Shown: positions 24,104 to 37,556 of the stretch, one piece after another | Layout of the letters: every line of letters starts with the position of its first letter | Numbering within the stretch: position 1 is the stretch's first letter | From: Brevipalpus yothersi | Lineage: Eukaryota; Arthropoda; Arachnida; Trombidiformes; Tenuipalpidae | Assembly (NCBI GenBank): GCA_003956705.1 | Contig: QZCP01000190.1 | Span: forward strand, 236,011-300,010 | Reading direction: 5' to 3' | DNA length: 64,000 bases | Made by a program: the position numbers and the translations under genes | The notes under the pieces: generated by a model | The model's database searches: none | Seen by the model: only the letters and a program-made list of their open reading frames with translations | Told to the model about the DNA's origin: nothing

Positions 24104-24875
24104 AGTAAACCGTTTACCTAGACACTTTCACAACGAACCGAGTATATTCAATAAACTATGCAAAATAACAAACTAAAATGTTAATTGTATCGGGATTATA
24201 ACACTATTAAACTCTGTAATAAATTCAAAAACAATAACAACAACTGCTTACCCTGTGACTGGATGTTGCATCTGTGTTTATATGTGTTTGTGTTGAAGCT
24301 CTTCTTTCACGTTTCAATAGTTTCAATCGTGAGCAGAGAGACAGTTGCGAAAATGTTGAAAGTTTTCCTCTTCATTTTCGTTTGTTTGTAGTGTAAGTTA
24401 TTTGAGATAAAAAAATAAACAGTGTTTTTGGGAATAATTCGGGTGAAATTTAAATACTTGAGGGGTTTGCATATGCAGATGAGGGGGATGTTAGAGAGAA
24501 TTCCGAGAAGCATACTTTTTGTGTCCCAATTCGTTGCATATCATGCTGAGTACCATTCTGTATGAGGTTGTCGATCTTGGCTTAGTATAGTGAATGGATT
24601 GAAGAGTGAGGAATAAAAATGGCATAAAATAGACAAAGCTTGAGTCGAAAGAAATAATATTTATGATTAAAATTATAAATTATAAATAAAATTCATGATG
24701 ATGTCCTTCAAATTTTTTTCCGATTAGACTACCAAAATAAGTTAATGAGTAGAGCTTTCCGCATATCTCTTTGACTTTTAACCCTGACAGTCCTTAATCA
24801 GGGTCACTAATAGCAATAATCATATATTACCCTAGGAGGCTGTGTTTAAGTCAAAAATTACTTGAATAACTAAAA
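24104..24875. other. Divergent intergenic region, GALT / AGA
   Basis: Shared upstream region of two divergent metabolic genes. It contains a 12-codon open frame at 24353-24391 encoding a hydrophobic peptide, followed at once by a splice-donor-like GTAAGT; this could be part of an AGA 5' UTR exon. Otherwise nothing is seen. Confidence 0.6.
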
Positions 24876-26391
24876 ATGGTGATCTTCATTCATATTTTAT
24901 TCACTCTTGTGAGCTTTCGCTGTTCGACTGGCAACGATTATATTCCAATCGTTGTGAATACATGGGCTTTTACTAATGCAACTCAAGAAGGTAAGTTTGA
25001 TTATTTCAATTCAGTAAACGTTATCAACTATAAAAAATTCCTTTCCCTCCAGCATGGAAAGCAATCTTCATGGAAAATGGAACCGCTCTGGACGGAATCG
25101 AAAGAGGATGCAGTAAATGTGAAGAGCAACAGTGTGATGGGACAGTCGGTTGGGGAGGAAGTCCAGATGAAAGTGGAGAAACTACACTGGATGCCATGAT
25201 AATGGATGGGTTAGATATACTTTGATCTGACTATTTCTCTTTCAACACACATGTTTCTCAACTAGTGAGTGGTATATATATTTACACATTTCTTATTCGA
25301 AACAGAGAAACCCATGATATTGGTGCAGTTGGAGATCTTCGGCGAATAAAAAATGCCATCTCAGTAGCAAGACGAGTTCTGGAAAATACCGAACAAACTC
25401 TCCTGGTTGGTGATCAAGCTAATCAATTTGCCCAATCCATGGGCTTCAGAGAGGAAAGTTTAACGAGCAATCGTTCACGTGAAATATATCATGATTGGGT
25501 CCAGAAAAATTGTCAACCTAACTACTGGCGTAACGTTGAACCAGATCCACGTTCAAATTGTGGTCCATATCGTCCTATCAAAAGGCAAACCAGGGACTTG
25601 TACACATCTTCCTTGGCTGAATCGAGCCACAAAAATCACGACACCATAGGTATGGTGGTCATCGACAGAGAAGGTCGCATAGCGGCTGGTACATCGACAA
25701 ATGGCTTGTCTCACAAGATAGCTGGGTAAGATGGTATTGGCCATCAGTCATTAGTAATCAGGATCATCAGATCATCTTATCGATAAGGGTTAAGAGTTCG
25801 AGAAGCTACTTAAACATCACATTAATAGGCTCATTTTTCATTGCTAAAAAAGATGTCATTTATATCGTTTTAACAATTTTTCACATCATTTGTGACTTTT
25901 ATCGCTTCAAAAATCTTTTAAATCAAGTAAGTGACAAAGTACAGCGTTAGCTGAATAGCAATATTCTTTTTCCAGACGAGTTGGAGATTCTCCGATCCCA
26001 GGGTCTGGTGCCTATGTAGAAAAAGAAACAGGATCGGCAGCAGCCACAGGAGATGGTGATGTGATGATGAGATTTTTACCAGCTTATCAAGCCATCGTCA
26101 ATCTTCGCCAGGGATTCAATCCATGGAAAGCAGCCAAAGAAGCAATCGGCAGAATTGCAGCTATCTATCCGAAAACTCAGGCAGCTATTATTGTGGTCAA
26201 CAAAAGAGGAGAATTTGGCAAGTGTGCCACTAAGCTATCTTTAAATATCTTGTGTTATTATTAATTGACATTTCTATTCTCTTCCAGGAGCTGCTTGCCA
26301 TGGATTTGATAAGTTTCCATTTTCAGTAATGAGATCTGATTTTTCTCAAGTCACAGTTTTAACAGCCAACTGTACAAAAGCACTGGATTGA
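24876..26391 (+). CDS. AGA: Aspartylglucosaminidase (N4-(beta-N-acetylglucosaminyl)-L-asparaginase)
   Basis: Lysosomal Ntn-hydrolase that cleaves the GlcNAc-Asn bond in glycoprotein breakdown. Exons 24876-24990, 25053-25209, 25306-25725, 25976-26217 and 26288-26391 give 345 residues, almost exactly the human length. A signal peptide (MVIFIHILFTLVSFRCS) is followed by VVNTWAFTNAT, GGSPDESGETTLDAMIMDG, GAVGDLRRIKNAI, ARNCQPNYWRNV-like KNCQPNYWRNV, and the self-cleavage site HDTIGMVV with the nucleophile Thr at about residue 204, then AAGTSTNG, RVGDSPIPGSGAY and ATGDGDVMMRFLP. All catalytic elements look intact. The fourth intron has a GC donor (GCAAGT at 26218), the only one I noticed in the window; reading it as GT-AG is impossible because frame and family sequence require the join at 26217. 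Confidence 0.95.
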
Positions 26392-26848
26392 CGATCCCAG
26401 TGGGAATTGGCTAACCAAAATGAACTCGACCGGAAGAAGCTACATTAGAAGATGGTGTTGATATGAACATATATCAGCATCGTAGCTTCTACGGAAATTC
26501 GATGTAATCTAAAGAAATAATCAAGTTTTGATCATTCATTCGAGTCGATCAATTTTTTTCATAAATTTTGTTACCGAAAAATTTCATCTAAATAAACTCA
26601 CATGACACGAAATTGTACCGGTATTGCATAATCGATCGACATTCTGTTGACAATTTCAAAAGTGAACAGGATGATTCAAATTGAATGTCACAATCCAATC
26701 CAAAATCAATAATCAACGCTCATTGAACGAATTTTATCGAATTGAAAATTATCACTCCCTCTTCTCCTCCTTGACTGTATACTCGGCAAGCTAGAATTTC
26801 AATTATTACTCAATATAAGCCCTACAACATGCTTCGAATGTACCTTTT

Positions 26849-26896
<48 letters not shown>

Positions 26897-27768
26897 ACAC
26901 ACACACGTTTAGCACCAAAGATTTGAGATCTTTTTTCATCTTTCCAAACTTTTCATCTTCCTGCTCAAAAAGAAGCTCTCAAAAATCAAACATTTGAGCG
27001 TGTGAAAAGTTCCAAAAGAGAGAGAAATTCTTTTTTCAGTTCTTTCTTTTTTGCCCAAAAAATCATTCCAACTGAATCATGAGCACAAACCCTTTCACTT
27101 TTTATTCTCATTGTAAATCATCATCCCTCTCTCCATCATCTTACATGCTCACTTGCCATCAGCTTCTCTCTCTCTCTCTCTCTCTCTCACTTGGCTGCTC
27201 CATTCATGAGTGTTTAATGAATACTACACTTGCTGTATTCATTTTGACATCGATGCTTCGAATGTTTTCACTTTTGACGGCCTCAACATCACTGCCGAGC
27301 CTTTAACACAGGCATATACACACACACATAGATAGATGGTAGAATAAATCTTGAGAATCTTCCATGTTCAATTGTGTTATTCTGAATTCCGTAGATCTCA
27401 AGCCCATCCCATTATCATCATTTGTCCCTTCCCTCGGCCTTGCAATAGAACACTCCACATCCATTAACTTATTTCTCAACATTATCGACACTTGATTTCG
27501 GACTTTTCCATTGAACATTCTCCATCATCTCATCAATTCTCACCTGACTCCGTGAGGTCGCGATTTATGCTCGCAAGTTCGTAGCAAGTTCGGTATAAAA
27601 GTTATAAACTTTGGAATCACATCATCATATTTCTATTGTCTCTTTCTTTACCTTCTTTCATCAACATTCATGGATCATAGTCGCATATATTTATCAACAG
27701 TATTTTTTTCGATCGAAATGTAGTCTATATTAATTTGAGCTTCAAGCATACAAACACACTTTTGGACA
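26392..27768. other. Intergenic region, AGA / NHE
   Basis: Contains the AGA 3' UTR, (CT)n tracts near 26852-26887 and 27166-27188, and the presumed promoter of the exchanger gene. A frame at 27079-27306 is Ser/Leu-rich from the CT repeat and is not supported as a gene. Confidence 0.7.
26852..26887. repeat. (CT)n microsatellite
   Basis: CT dinucleotide tract of about 36 bases followed by a CA run. Confidence 0.95.
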
Positions 27769-30700
27769 ATGGTGGTCAAGCTACTGCTTCCTTTTTATCT
27801 GTTGTTGCTTTTTTGTATCAATTCGTCCAGTGGATATGGTGCCACAAATGCCATTATTGGTGATCCTATCACGACTATAAAAAGTTCTCTGGAGCTGGAA
27901 TCCAGAGTTTTTATTGGTGAACAAAATGAAACAGTGAAACACTATGAATTATTTAAATTTGATTTTGAAAAAGTTTCTACACCATACATCGTATGTTTGT
28001 GGATTTTGATCGTCGGAGTTGCCAAAATAGGTAAGTAGACAATCATCGTCATAGACATACACAATCGTCATAAGTATCGGAAAGAAACGTCCAAAGTACC
28101 GTTAGATTTTCCTCATCTCGAACTAGATAAGCAAGCTTCCTCCTCAATTTTTCTCAAACAGTTTGTTCATATTTCTCTTGATTTGCTGTTGCTTTTGGCT
28201 TCTTTGACAAAATTAGGTTTTCAACGTTCTCTTAGTGAGAAAAGTTGAATGGAATACCAAAATAGATTGCTAAAAAAGCTATTTATGACATTTTTTGCTA
28301 AATTATATACACTTACATAATTATCCTTACATCTCAACAGAGATGTCTGTATTTTGTTATTTCTCATCTCGTTCTGGATAGTAAGTCGTGAAAATTTTCA
28401 CGTACCAAAGCAAGGGCTAACGATATTTCATTCGTTTGTCGAATGCAGATCATTACTCGCTTCATTAGATGTGTCCAAATGAATCAAATCGAACGTTTTT
28501 AGATCTAATGAGTAGTATGAAGGTGTGTTCCGAAATTTTGCGAGATGAAAGTTAATCAGCACAATTTGTCAGATTATTCAATGAGTACAGAAGATAACTT
28601 TCACCTTCGATCTTCTTCTACTGATGAACTTTCTTTCTATCGGCAACTTATCATTCTTGTTTTGTCTACTCAAAGTAATTCGTGATATGTGTAAGTGTGT
28701 GTGTGTATATATCGTTGATAGTATTGAGAAGAGAAAGTGAAAGAGAAAAAAAGGTGAACAAATTGAGAGGTGCAACTCAACAAGTCAATTGAATCTATTT
28801 TTCTTCCCTCAAATCGCGTTCTTCTCATTCACAATCACTTTCAAAATACAATGTGAACTCACACCAAGGCTTTTGCTACTGCTTACCAAGCGAGACTGTA
28901 ATTGATTGAATATTCAAATTCTATGTGAACTATTTGAACAGTAATCAAGAGCTTAACTTGTGAGAGATTCTTTCACCGTCATTATCATTCAAATGAATCA
29001 CTGAAACAGAGGGAAACAGAAGATGACTGGATAAAAACATAGGCATCATCGATGAGCTGGAAAAATCTCAAGCATTCGATCATTCTTGGAGTATTATTAT
29101 TATCATTATTATTTCGATTTTGGAAAAATATTTTCACTCATCTTCACATTCATATGAATTTTCACAATGAATGATCTCTCACACCGAAGAATCTTCAGCA
29201 AATATTATAAATCTTTCTCTGGCCTCGACATTCTTAGATCACCGATAAGTCATTGTTATCTTCATCTTCATTCATCCTTTTCCATTTTCATTTGCGTGAT
29301 CTTCAAGAGTTTCTTGGAACATCCCTTGTGAAACTCTATTCAACCTTAACTATTCTTTTTTCCGATTGAACGATTGACCGGAAAATACTCTGTTGACATG
29401 ATTATCTTGGTATTCAATTTCGATTCCAACATTTCCAATGTTTTTAATGAGCTCATTATTATTCAGCTTTATCTTAGACATGCATTATTATTGTTGTTGT
29501 CAGAGTTGAACAACTTTCTTTTCATCTAAACAACTCATCAATTGATACAAATACTCCAGACTCGAGATTGCTTCTAATTTGATGTTCAGCTACCAAGTTC
29601 ATCGCTTTTCAATACTTTGGATCCAATTTTTTTCGCTCACTGTTTAGTCTAAGTAGAATAATTTACTTTGATAATATGAGAGAAAAGCTCCTGAAATTGT
29701 TCAAAAGCATTCAAAGATTAAAGTTTGTAGACCAAATGAAACGAAATGAATGGTGTTCAAGATCACTTGTGTTGCAATCAACATAAGAGCGAAAGCAAAT
29801 GAACTTGAGATATTCTCCGATATGAGATGAAATATTCAAACTTTTCTGGTCATAGTAGTTCTGGTTGATCGAGAGAAATACTCAATATCAATACCAAAAG
29901 CAATCACGCAATCAATTTCTGTCAAGATTATATTCTCGAAACGCATTAAACAAGCTTAAGATTACGAATTTGAAGAGAAAACTTGGAGACTTTTCCGGCT
30001 CATGAAATACGATACACCAGACTTCCAATGAACCATTCAACTCATTAGAACCAGAATTTGGGCACTTAACCAAAGTTTTTCTCTGTCGAAATAGTTATTT
30101 CGACAGAGAGCTAATAGAACATATATGTAGGTCGTTTTGTATTGGAAACTCCTCGATAGCTTTTCTGATCAATAACTGTGTGAGTATGAAAATTTGTTCT
30201 GTCAAAATTCATGATCTTGACATCTTCTCGAAGCAATCGTCAGTTGGTATGAGTGTGATAGAAAGTCAGATCCTCGCCCAGAATCTAATTTTCTTTTCGT
30301 GTTATTGACTTTTGAAACTAGACGATCAGTCTCACTCAGATGAACTTCATTTGAATAAATATATTTATAGACATAACTTGAGAGTAGGAACTTTGCCAAT
30401 AATGATTGCTTTTAATGGTCGAATCATCCATTATCAAAATCATTACCTCAGTTATAATTCAATAATCTTTGAAAATGAGCCTTCCGATCTGATTCATTGA
30501 GCAGGATGAATTTTTTCGAATAAAATGGTATCAAAAGCGTCTCTCTTGTTTAAGAACATTTCAAATTTTGAGACCCAAATGCTAGGAAATCAGATCGAGT
30601 CAAAGGAAATCCCAGTTTTTGTCACCATAAGTGTTCCTTTCTAATGACCGGATATTCAAATTTTCTAGCTATTTTGAGGGAGAAGCATTACTTAGACCAA

Positions 30701-33089
30701 AAATTCACGGATATGGTATTTCATTTTGATTTTGATTAATGGATAAAATCTGATAGTGCGAAAAAAAATTAGCAAATTTGCTTACATGCATTGACTCTTA
30801 CCTTTACCAATCTTTCAAGGATAGAAAATAAACTTCTTTCGAGAAAGTTTCAAGACTTTTGCTCTCTTTCTGTTACGAAATTAGTGAAACTCATTATTTA
30901 ACCAGCCAATCAAATCAACCTCTAGCAACCTCTTGATCTGATCGGTTTGATTGGAGGAAGGTCTCTTTCTGTTTACATCAAATCGAATCCACAACTGATC
31001 ACTTTAATCATACGATTGATTCGAGGTTCGATGGCTTCCGGTAGCCTAAGTAAACATTAATCGTGTTCAAGTTTAATCCTGATTCATCAACACTCACTCC
31101 CATTCATTTGATTTGAGTGTAAATTTAATTGATTACTCAGGATGGTGCATTTCGATACTATATAAACTTTTGTCGATGCCACATTAAGCCATCAAATGTA
31201 GTGAGTCTAATTCACCGGAAGCAATCGATTTCATAATTTTCAATCTTCATGAGCACATTGTGACACGTTTCCAGGTCATTCAATCGATAATGGGCATGAT
31301 TGTGCTTGAAGATGAAACATTCATTGATTTAAAAAGAACCACCACCCACAAAGGATGGGCTCAGATTTTGTCTATTTTCTTTGCAACATTCAATCGATTA
31401 TTATGTCTCCTAATTCATGGTCATGATTCATGGGAAAGAATGTGAACAGAGGGAGAGATGGTATCATTTGAATTCAATAACTTATATGCATTAATTTTTA
31501 TCTTGAGGAATTGAGAATATAGATATACATGATGGATATATTTTTCCCTCGATAGAATAGAGTTTATCAAGCTCATTGGCTCTCCACCTTTTCTCTTTCT
31601 CATTGTTCTTATCAGAAGCAAGTCTGGAATATCTTCGAATTCTTCACACAGAATCCAATTCTTTTGAATGCTTTATTTTTCGAACAATTGATTTGCCCTC
31701 TTCTCCCCCTTCCTCTTTTACCCATTATTGATCAAATGTGTAAATGTGATTATCATGAGTCGTTTAAAAATAGTAAAAATTATTTACCTGAAAATTCCAA
31801 CGTCCTAACGGTAGTCAAGCCGCAAAATAACCTTTTTCCTGGATAGAAGAAGCATCGTGATCGAAGAAGTTTTTTTGCAATCAGTACAAATTTGCGCAAA
31901 TTTAAGCAAAATTTTCGCCATCAAATCTGATAAAATGGTATGAAAGCTTATTCACCAAAAGTGAATGATCAGGATGACATTTCAGTTTATCTCATTTTCT
32001 GTTGAATTTTTTTGGAGCCTGGATATTTAAACTTACACATTCGCAAGGCAATTTTCGAGAAGTTTTTCAATCATCCTAAGACTCATCATCTCTCTCTCTC
32101 TCAAATTGATGAGTAATAATTCTTTGAAATTTTGATTGAAAACCCACCCTAAACCTGATAAAACTTCTCTAAATGCCAAAATAACCAGAGAGAACAATAA
32201 CTTTCGAATATGGTTTTTTGAAATGTGTTTATCAACAATAAAAAAAAGTCTCTCTTCCCCTGATAGAGTTGGGGAAGAGGGATAAAGAAGAAAAATACCC
32301 ATATTGTATCCTTGATTACCAATAGGAAGCTAAAAAAATAGAGAATGAAAAAAATTGATTAATCCAATCACTTCTGGGAGCGTCCGAGGTAGTGATTATG
32401 ATGGCCAAAATCATATGATGATGATGAAGGCTCAAGATAACTCATATTGCTCGCACTTTTTGCCATTTTTGAGGTGTTAGCATGTCAGATTGATTCTCAG
32501 AGTGGACTTTTCCAGCCATCATACAAGATGTGTGATGGGAAGCGTTTATTTTGCGAAAAAAATTGTTTCCATTCCACTTCCGACCACTTTTTTGTGATCC
32601 CTACATGCTACCGCTACTGCTACCATTGCTGCTTACTCTAATTGATGGTTGGACACGCTCAAGCGTTTTCGTTTCTTAAACATATAAAACTATTCGAAGA
32701 ATATCAATTGATATACATTATTAACAAGAGGCTGGATACATTTTGGAAAGTAAATATTGTGTGTTTACCTGAATATTTAATTCATGTCCAAGGCAAATGA
32801 TTACCTTCATTTGCATGAATGAGCGCCAAATTAGCGATATAGATGATTATAGAGTAACCCTTTTGTCAAGTCATCATGCAAACAAGCCAACGATTGCCTT
32901 TAGAATTGATTATTAAACAATTTCTCGATGAAAAAAAGGATCTCACTTTTTTACACACTCATTGGCACCTCTATTAGGCCTAAATTATTATGATCACTTG
33001 TATGTAGACTGAAATTTGAGCTCAATTGACTATATTTTGGCTATTTAATCCGAAAAATTTTCAAAAAAATGGACCAAAAGAAGCAATCC

Positions 33090-33152
<63 letters not shown>

Positions 33153-36100
33153 GATTGACGAACACCAATTTGAGAGTAGAGACTGGCAGACTTCTTTATT
33201 TTTACTATCGAAGCCTAAGCGTAGAATATAATTAAGGACAGAATTAAATTGAGCAAACCAAAACTCGAGGACCCAATACGGGGCCAACAAGGAGCAACGA
33301 TCGCACTATTCATTATATTCACTCGCTTGCCGATGCGTGCTAATAGTTTGTACAGTTTTTTTATTTACATCACCTTCCGCTTCCCAATAATAAATCTCAA
33401 TCTACTTGATGAGTAAAGTTCCCTCTCTTTCGACCATTTTACGCAATCGAAAATCCGTATAAATAATTTCGATACATCTGAACCATGAAAGTAAAGCCAA
33501 ATGATTGTTTAGCTCTGACCTTTCCTTATTTTTACCTAAAACGAAGGAATCCTAGTAAAGTCTAGAATTCATTCTTCTGGGAACTTGGATGCTGGGAGAA
33601 TTTTGGAAAAGTTCGAAAAGTTCAACTTTAATCACATACTTATTTTTTGCAGGGTTTGAGATCACTCCCAAGCTGCCATCAGTATGTCCCGAGAGTGTAG
33701 TCTTGATGGTTCTCGGTGTAATAATTGGTCTAATATTTTACTATGGCGGTGTGTCCACCCATCATCCTCTTACCCCGGACTTATTTTTCTACTACATGTT
33801 ACCACCGATCGTTATGGATGCCGGCTTTCACATGCCGAATCGACTTTTTTTCGATAATTTATGGTCCATTTTGTTATATGCCGTTGTTGGCACCGTATGG
33901 AATGCGGTCACTATTGGCCTATGTTTGTACTGGCTAGCTCAAGCTGGAGTTTTTGGTGTACCGTTACCTATTTTAGATGTTCTTCTCTTCAGTTCCATTG
34001 TTTCCGCAGTTGATCCTGTGGCTGTACTCGCTGTTTTCGAAGAAATTCAAGTCAATGAAGTTCTTTATATACTAGTCTTTGGTGAATCACTGCTCAACGA
34101 TGGAGTTACAGTGGTAAGTTGAAAAAATGGTTTGAACAGTGTCTCTAATTGTTATATCAACTCTTGATCCTGAAACTCTTGAAAATTCTTACATATTTGT
34201 GAAACTTGGCCATTAGTTGGTAAGAACCATTGAGAATGAACGATTTTTTGGACATTCTTAGAGAAAACCATCAAGATTTGAGTTAAAATTGATAATTAGG
34301 CACAGAAAAGCTAGCTATTTTCCTTATAAATTAATTAAACTTAACAACTAGCTCCAAGACATCTATAAATGTGTTCAACATTTACAAAAGATGTTTTCAA
34401 ACTTTAGAATGGCAGTACGAGTGCATGAGTTCAACTTTTATTCGAAATTTTCGAGTTCTAGGGTTTTCAAGGTCCTAATCATTCGTTTACACAGTTCTAC
34501 AATTTTACTGTTTTCGTTCATAGAAAGAAGATTTTTTTTTGCCCATGAATTTTTTATTTCAGGTATTGATGTATTTTTCAATGTGCTCTACTCTCTCCTA
34601 GGTCTTGTACAAAATGTTTGAAGGATTCTTAGAACTGGGTGCTGAAAATCTGATTCCAGAGGATTACCTGGGAGGGCTTGCTTCGTTCTTTTTGATTTCC
34701 ATTGGAGGAACTTTCATTGGAATCTGTTGGGGACTAATAGCTGCATTTGTTTCCAGATTTACTCATCATGTGAAGATCATTGAGCCGATTTTCGTTTTCG
34801 TCTTTTCGTATCTTGCCTATTTGACTGCAGAGATGTTCCATCTATCTGGAATTTTGGCGTGAGTTTTCATTGTGTTCTTTAAAATTACTAACTCTTACGT
34901 GACAATTAACTGGCTTCAGATCACATCAAAAACCGTTTTTATTTCTTTTAAGAGCTCTTTGGAAATAATTTGAACGCTTCTCTTCTTTCGTAGATTGACG
35001 TTTTCTGGAATAACAATGAAGAACTACATCATAGAAAATGTGTCGCAAACCTCTCATACAACTCTTAAATATGCCATGAAAATGCTTGCCAATGCCTCAG
35101 AATCTGTTATATTCCTCTTCCTCGGTTTTTGTACTGTTGGAGATAGTCATGATTGGAATACATGGTTTGTGGTGCTTACCATTGTATTTTGTTTGATATT
35201 TCGAAGCTTAGGTGAGCTTAATTGCCTTATTTTCTGGATAAAAGAGCATAAACTCATAGAAAGCTCAGAATAAGACAATGAACAATTCAGTTGAGTTTCC
35301 GTATCATCTAAGTTGAATTCGGAAAGAATTAACGATAAGAAATATCTAAAAACCGACTATTAATATGTAATTCGTGAAAATTTCAATTTTTTGCAGGAGT
35401 AATTGTTTTTACAAGCCTTGCAAATCGTTTCCGATTGCATAAAATGAGTGGAATTGAACAATTCATAATGGCTTATGGTGGCTTGAGAGGGGCTGTTGCT
35501 TTCGCTTTGGTTTTGGTTGTAAACGAAAAGATTGTGCCATCCAAACGAATGATGGTCACCACTGTGATTGCTTTGGTTTATTTTACAGTTTTTTTACAAG
35601 GTTCTTTATCCGTTTTAGTGTTTTTTTCTAATTTTCCCGTTACCATAATAGTTTCAGGAAAATTTCCCCGAAAAATTCTCATCCCAAGTTTTCCTTATAT
35701 TCTCTCAGGTATGACTGTTGGTCCACTTGTGAAAATTTTGCGAGTTCCTAGAGCAAATAAATATGAGCTCACTATAAATGAAAGAATCCATTCCAGAGTA
35801 TGTAAAAAATCATTTCCGGAATATATTTTCCAACTCAAAAAACGTTATTGACCCTCTGACTGATTGCTTTTCTTCTGAAATTGAATCAATTAGATGATGG
35901 ACCATCTTATGGCTGGTATCGAAGACATTACTGGCATGATGGTTGGAAATTATAAGATCAGAGACAAGTGAGTACAAAATTTAAGCTTACAGAAAAATTA
36001 TCGATATTTTTAATGATAAATATTATGCTTTTCAGATTTCGGCACTTTGACAATAAATATTTCAAACATTGGTTCCTTCGGGATGCTCACGACAAAGGAT

Positions 36101-37556
36101 ATTCTTCCAGAAAACTTTTTGAAACAGTCTCCCGGCTTAATTTACAAGATGCCATCAATTTAGTTAAAGAAAGTTCATCGATGCCAGCTCTCTATTTACA
36201 TCAAAATAATAATAATATCGCCACTAGTAAATCATTTTCATCCCTATTCCGTTCGTACACCCAAACAAGCTTTTCACCATCCGATGGTAATGAAAATTCC
36301 TTCACCAAGCGTATTCCCGGTCTTCCGATGGATCCTGCTGAAAATACCACTTTCAATTTTGATGTTGGCAATATGGATTACAATCCAAGCACCAAAGATT
36401 TAGATGCCGTTGAAATGCACCATATTCTCAACGATGATATGTTCAAACCTGTCAAGAGGGTAATTTCAATCCATTAATATTTGCCTATCGATCTAAAAAA
36501 ATTCTTTATCTACCTTTATCCTAACTGCCCGAATTTTTCGCTATGAAAAGTTCGAACGATTTAAGAGTAACGCTCAGATTGGATTCCTTTCTTCACCTTC
36601 CTCAAATTTCTCAAGTATTCATGAGACCAACTAACAAATGTTCTATCTTCTCAATTTCCAGTATCGGAGATACAGTCGAAGCGATTTACAGCTCGAATCA
36701 CCATCAAATGCACCCCATCAACATCAGGCAAAAATGGAAGTTCGTCATCTCGAAAATCAATGTCGACATCGAAAGCAAAAGCGTCCAAAGAGTAGTCAAA
36801 GTTCGAGAAGTTCTAATTCGAATTCATCCCGGAAGTCACCACAGTTTTGTGAGTTTGTGAATATTTATTTTACTCGGAGATGATATTTTCAGGCACTCAA
36901 ATCGTTAAACTCGTAAATAGCTGAACTTTGAACCATTTCGATCTAGTTTGGGTTTGGATTTGAGATAAAAGGATTTTTTAGAATTTTTACAATTCTATAT
37001 CACCTAATAATTATAATGATATGATAATAATGTTTGTATTTTCTCCGATTCTTTTACAGTGACTGTGCCTGGTGCATCTGATGCTGACGATCCAGGAATA
37101 GTGTTCACCACATCAATTCATGTAACTGATGCTGATAATGATGATGCAAGAACTCCAGCAGAATCGATGCTGCCATGGCGAAGAAAAAGTTTAGTTGAAG
37201 GTGGTGATTCTAATAAATCGAAAGGGGCTGTTAAGCAGGACGAATTCCCAAGTTGGATTGAGAATCGTGAATATGTGACCAGCTATGCTAGTCCTACTCA
37301 TACTCTCCTTAAACGAATAGATAATCATCCTAGTAAACCAAGAATATATGAAATTTTTACTATCAACGAAAGTTCTCTTCCAAGTGATTCACGAGCCAGC
37401 AGTGTGCACAGTAGTGTGGTGACCAGTGGGAATGCTAATGAGCAACCTGGAGGCTCACCAGAATCTACGGCAAGAGTGAATATGGCATTTTTAGATGATG
37501 AAAACGATAAAGAGAATGATGGTACTCCAAAGCTTACCAAAATTTATCGTCTGTAG
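27769..37556 (+). CDS. Plasma-membrane-type Na+/H+ exchanger, SLC9A2/A3 (insect NHE2)-like
   Basis: Electroneutral sodium/proton antiporter of the NHE2/3/5 subgroup. Ten exons: 27769-28030, 33653-34113, 34602-34858, 34994-35211, 35397-35600, 35709-35797, 35894-35967, 36036-36459, 36662-36848 and 37060-37556; all phases agree and give 890 residues. A signal-like N-terminal helix precedes a typical 12-helix transport domain: PPIVMDAGFHMPNRLFF, AVDPVAVLAVFEE (about 206-218), FGESLLND (about 230-237) with the ion-binding Asp, YGGLRGAVAFAL with the conserved Arg, and FTVFLQGMTVGPLVKIL. The cytosolic tail retains HLMAGIEDI and KIRDKFRHFDNKYF of the NHE3-type regulatory region, then diverges into Ser-rich sequence ending KIYRL, a possible class II PDZ ligand. 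Intron 1 is 5.6 kb, by far the longest here. The exon 5 donor (GTTCTT) is weak but required by frame. Confidence 0.93.
30080..30109. repeat. Perfect inverted repeat, 14-bp arms, 2-nt spacer
   Basis: Left arm TCTCTGTCGAAATA and right arm TATTTCGACAGAGA are exact reverse complements separated by GT. Lies in NHE intron 1. Confidence 0.9.
33094..33147. repeat. (CT)n microsatellite
   Basis: About 54 bases of uninterrupted CT dinucleotide, some 500 bases before the second exon of the NHE-like gene. Confidence 0.95.

Larger units (their letters stand above)
28031..33652. other. First intron of the NHE-like gene (5.6 kb)
   Basis: Long AT-rich intron separating the signal-peptide/first-helix exon from the transport domain. 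It contains a 14-bp-arm hairpin at 30080-30109, a (CT)n tract at 33094-33147 and no supported gene on either strand. Alternative first exons or enhancers are possible but nothing in the sequence proves them. Confidence 0.75.

Noticed and set aside
24353..24391. Short hydrophobic frame resembling a signal peptide upstream of AGA
   Set aside because: AGA already has its own signal peptide at 24876. Twelve codons are too few to call; it may be an upstream ORF in a 5' UTR exon.
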